A stretch of DNA of 64,000 bases. It comes from Sipunculus nudus (Eukaryota; Annelida; Sipuncula; Golfingiida; Sipunculidae). The position numbers and the translations under genes are program-made. Every line of letters starts with the position of its first letter. Position 1 is the stretch's first letter. Under the pieces are notes generated by a model. That model had not been told where the DNA came from, searched no databases, and saw only the letters and a program-made list of their open reading frames with translations. The DNA lies in NCBI GenBank assembly GCA_026874595.1, contig CM049310.1, positions 18,946,058-19,010,057 on the forward strand. Direction: 5' to 3'. Positions 62,401 to 64,000 of this stretch are shown piece after piece.

Positions 62401-64000
62401 TTGGACAACAGGATCGTGGGTCGGTACATAATTGTCAACAAGACAGGTAAAGGGTATGAGGTGTGTGGCCCAGTTGTTAAACATTCCCTACAAGTGACAC
62501 AGGGAATGGGTGGTGGTGTCAGTTAACTATGGCTGACGGCAGGCAGACAGAAGGTGCTCAGATATCATCATGTGCAAGTCCTGGTCTAGTCATCTCCTGT
62601 AAATAAATAAAGCCAAATGCTAATTTACTTTTAATATGACACCTTAATAGACTCCAACGCTTCTGGTAATACAGGTATAAATATTTACTGCTATGCACAT
62701 ACAGCTGTAAATGGGCAAGCTTGTGGACTTGTTCAATAATTTTCTACCAAGAGCTGGGATATATATCATGAATTATTAGGGATTTTCACATTTATGAAGC
62801 ACATAAGCACCATTTCTTGCAGTGGCTTGTTATAATGATTGACTTGGACTTAAGTCATGGTACCTCAGTCATTGGAGGTTTGGTATGTCTTATATTACCT
62901 TGTTTTATTTATTCAAGTACTGGTTGTAACTTAAAAGTACAGAAGTACAAAAAAATTGTTTATTTTGAACATGCATGTAGTCAGTTTTTTGTAAGGTTTG
63001 GGTTAATTTAAAAGTACAATTATCATTGCTCCAAATACTTATACAAGAGTATAAAAAATAGAGATCCAAAAGTGCACTCATTAATAATTAATGAAGGAGA
63101 AGCTAACTACTTTAGGCTGAAATGTAATTAATTTGTACTTGGTCATTCAAATACCAGTTGTTACAGTAACAAAGGATAGGGCACCCTCAGTTGTCACCAA
63201 GCATCCCAAGTTTTTATATATCAGTGGACCTTGATGATGACATTGATAACTTGCTCTACCATTTGTTGTCAATTCAGACCAGTCATAAATACCCAGTCAG
63301 AAATCCTGGTGCCAATAAATGTTAGTAGTGCTGCTGCTGTACAAGTTTCCATTTCTGAGATATTTGGGCATCTATTATAGAAAGTATTTTTTTTTCACTT
63401 TCATAACTAGCTGGCTTGTTGCAAAACATTGTAGAGAGCAAGTGCCAGCTTAAGGGCGCATTGATAAATTTTAAACTGACTGACAGGAAGGGTAGCTGTG
63501 GATCTCCATGTTGTAGGCTGGATGAGGGATGAATACTCGCTCTAATTACTTACGTAAACAGAATTGGTTGAGCCAAGAGCTAAACAAAGTTTATTAAGCA
63601 CCACATCCCAAAATTATGTTTGCCTTCCCCTCAGTCATAAATAATGCCTGCATTTTCCTATTTGCCCACAGATTTTTTCTTCATATTAATAGTCTGCCAG
63701 TTACTTAAAGGTTTAACTATTTGCTTTTTACCAAGGTAATTAAAGCTTCCAACTTTCCAGAATTTTTTTTCTTCTTCAAGTAGGTACTTTCTCATGGACA
63801 GTCTTGCATTTGCATAAAGGACTTATCAGGACAACCTAAAAATAGTGGACAATTTTTCTGCATTGTTTTCTTTGTAGTTGAGTGGTGCATGGACAACATA
63901 GCCCTTGTACATGGTTCTTTTCAACAGTTTTCTTTATATGAAAGCTTCCACAGAAACACGTGTTTTCATTACGAAAATTTAAGGTCATCTGGGTGAATAT
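59480..64000. other. Non-coding DNA to the end of the window
   Basis: Composition is more even from about 59,900 to 62,500 and several frames of 60 to 80 codons appear (for example minus 60957-61157 and 61972-62217, plus 60043-60298 and 62308-62526). None has a recognisable domain. The frame at 62308-62526 contains a donor-like AAGACAG/GTAAAG at about 62444-62445 but has no convincing acceptor. No mobile-element ends or tandem arrays were seen. Confidence 0.45.

Noticed and set aside
62308-62526. Possible exon ending at a donor-like AAGACAG/GTAAAG
   Set aside because: The only acceptors available lack a pyrimidine run, and the peptide is not recognised.

Overview
This window reads as nuclear DNA from an invertebrate, most likely a bivalve mollusc. 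It is AT-rich and full of simple repeats. It carries no operons, ribosome binding sites or long reading frames, and its repeat elements have the layout known from bivalve genomes: short inverted ends, an internal tandem array, a microsatellite or homopolymer, and a 3' hairpin. The organism call is inference from repeat style and composition; no conserved gene confirms it. The longest open frames are only about 145 codons, and I recognise no protein family in any of them. I read the window as intron or intergenic DNA. Two weak exon candidates are recorded: a TATA/first-exon arrangement near 24.9 kb (+) and a phase 1-1 exon-like block at 58.4-58.5 kb (-).

Layout. 1-1.57 kb: plain AT-rich DNA. 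1.57-3.17 kb: Helentron-like non-autonomous element 'B' with an array of about 145-bp units. 3.59-4.78 kb: foldback element 'C' with perfect 37-bp inverted ends and palindromic subterminal arrays facing each other. 9.52-11.43 kb: Helentron-like element 'A1'. 13.0-13.3 kb: imperfect inverted-repeat block. 24.86-24.96 kb: candidate promoter and first exon. 25.99-27.77 kb: nearly perfect 890-bp tandem duplication. 29.86-31.08 kb: second member of family A, 'A2'. 36.55-38.67 kb: older tandem duplication of about 1.05 kb with a poly-C insertion. 51.03-51.41 kb: 192-bp tandem duplication. 57.21-57.97 kb: nearly identical 386-bp tandem duplication. The rest is unremarkable AT-rich DNA with a few CpG-richer islets that could be regulatory.

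The main result concerns the mobile elements. Families A and B have unrelated ends but the same architecture: a 5' inverted repeat that forms a hairpin, an inset 3' inverted repeat, a short 3' hairpin, then CTAG followed by T. They also share interior modules. A module built around GGTGGCGCCACC and a module built around AGGTCAAAGGTCAAGGTCA occur in different numbers in A1, A2 and B. This points to exchange of core tandem repeats between element families. The second module spreads direct repeats of AGGTCA, the nuclear-receptor half-site, at 14 places in the window.

No genes can be said to work together here. All identity statements are by eye, not by alignment software.
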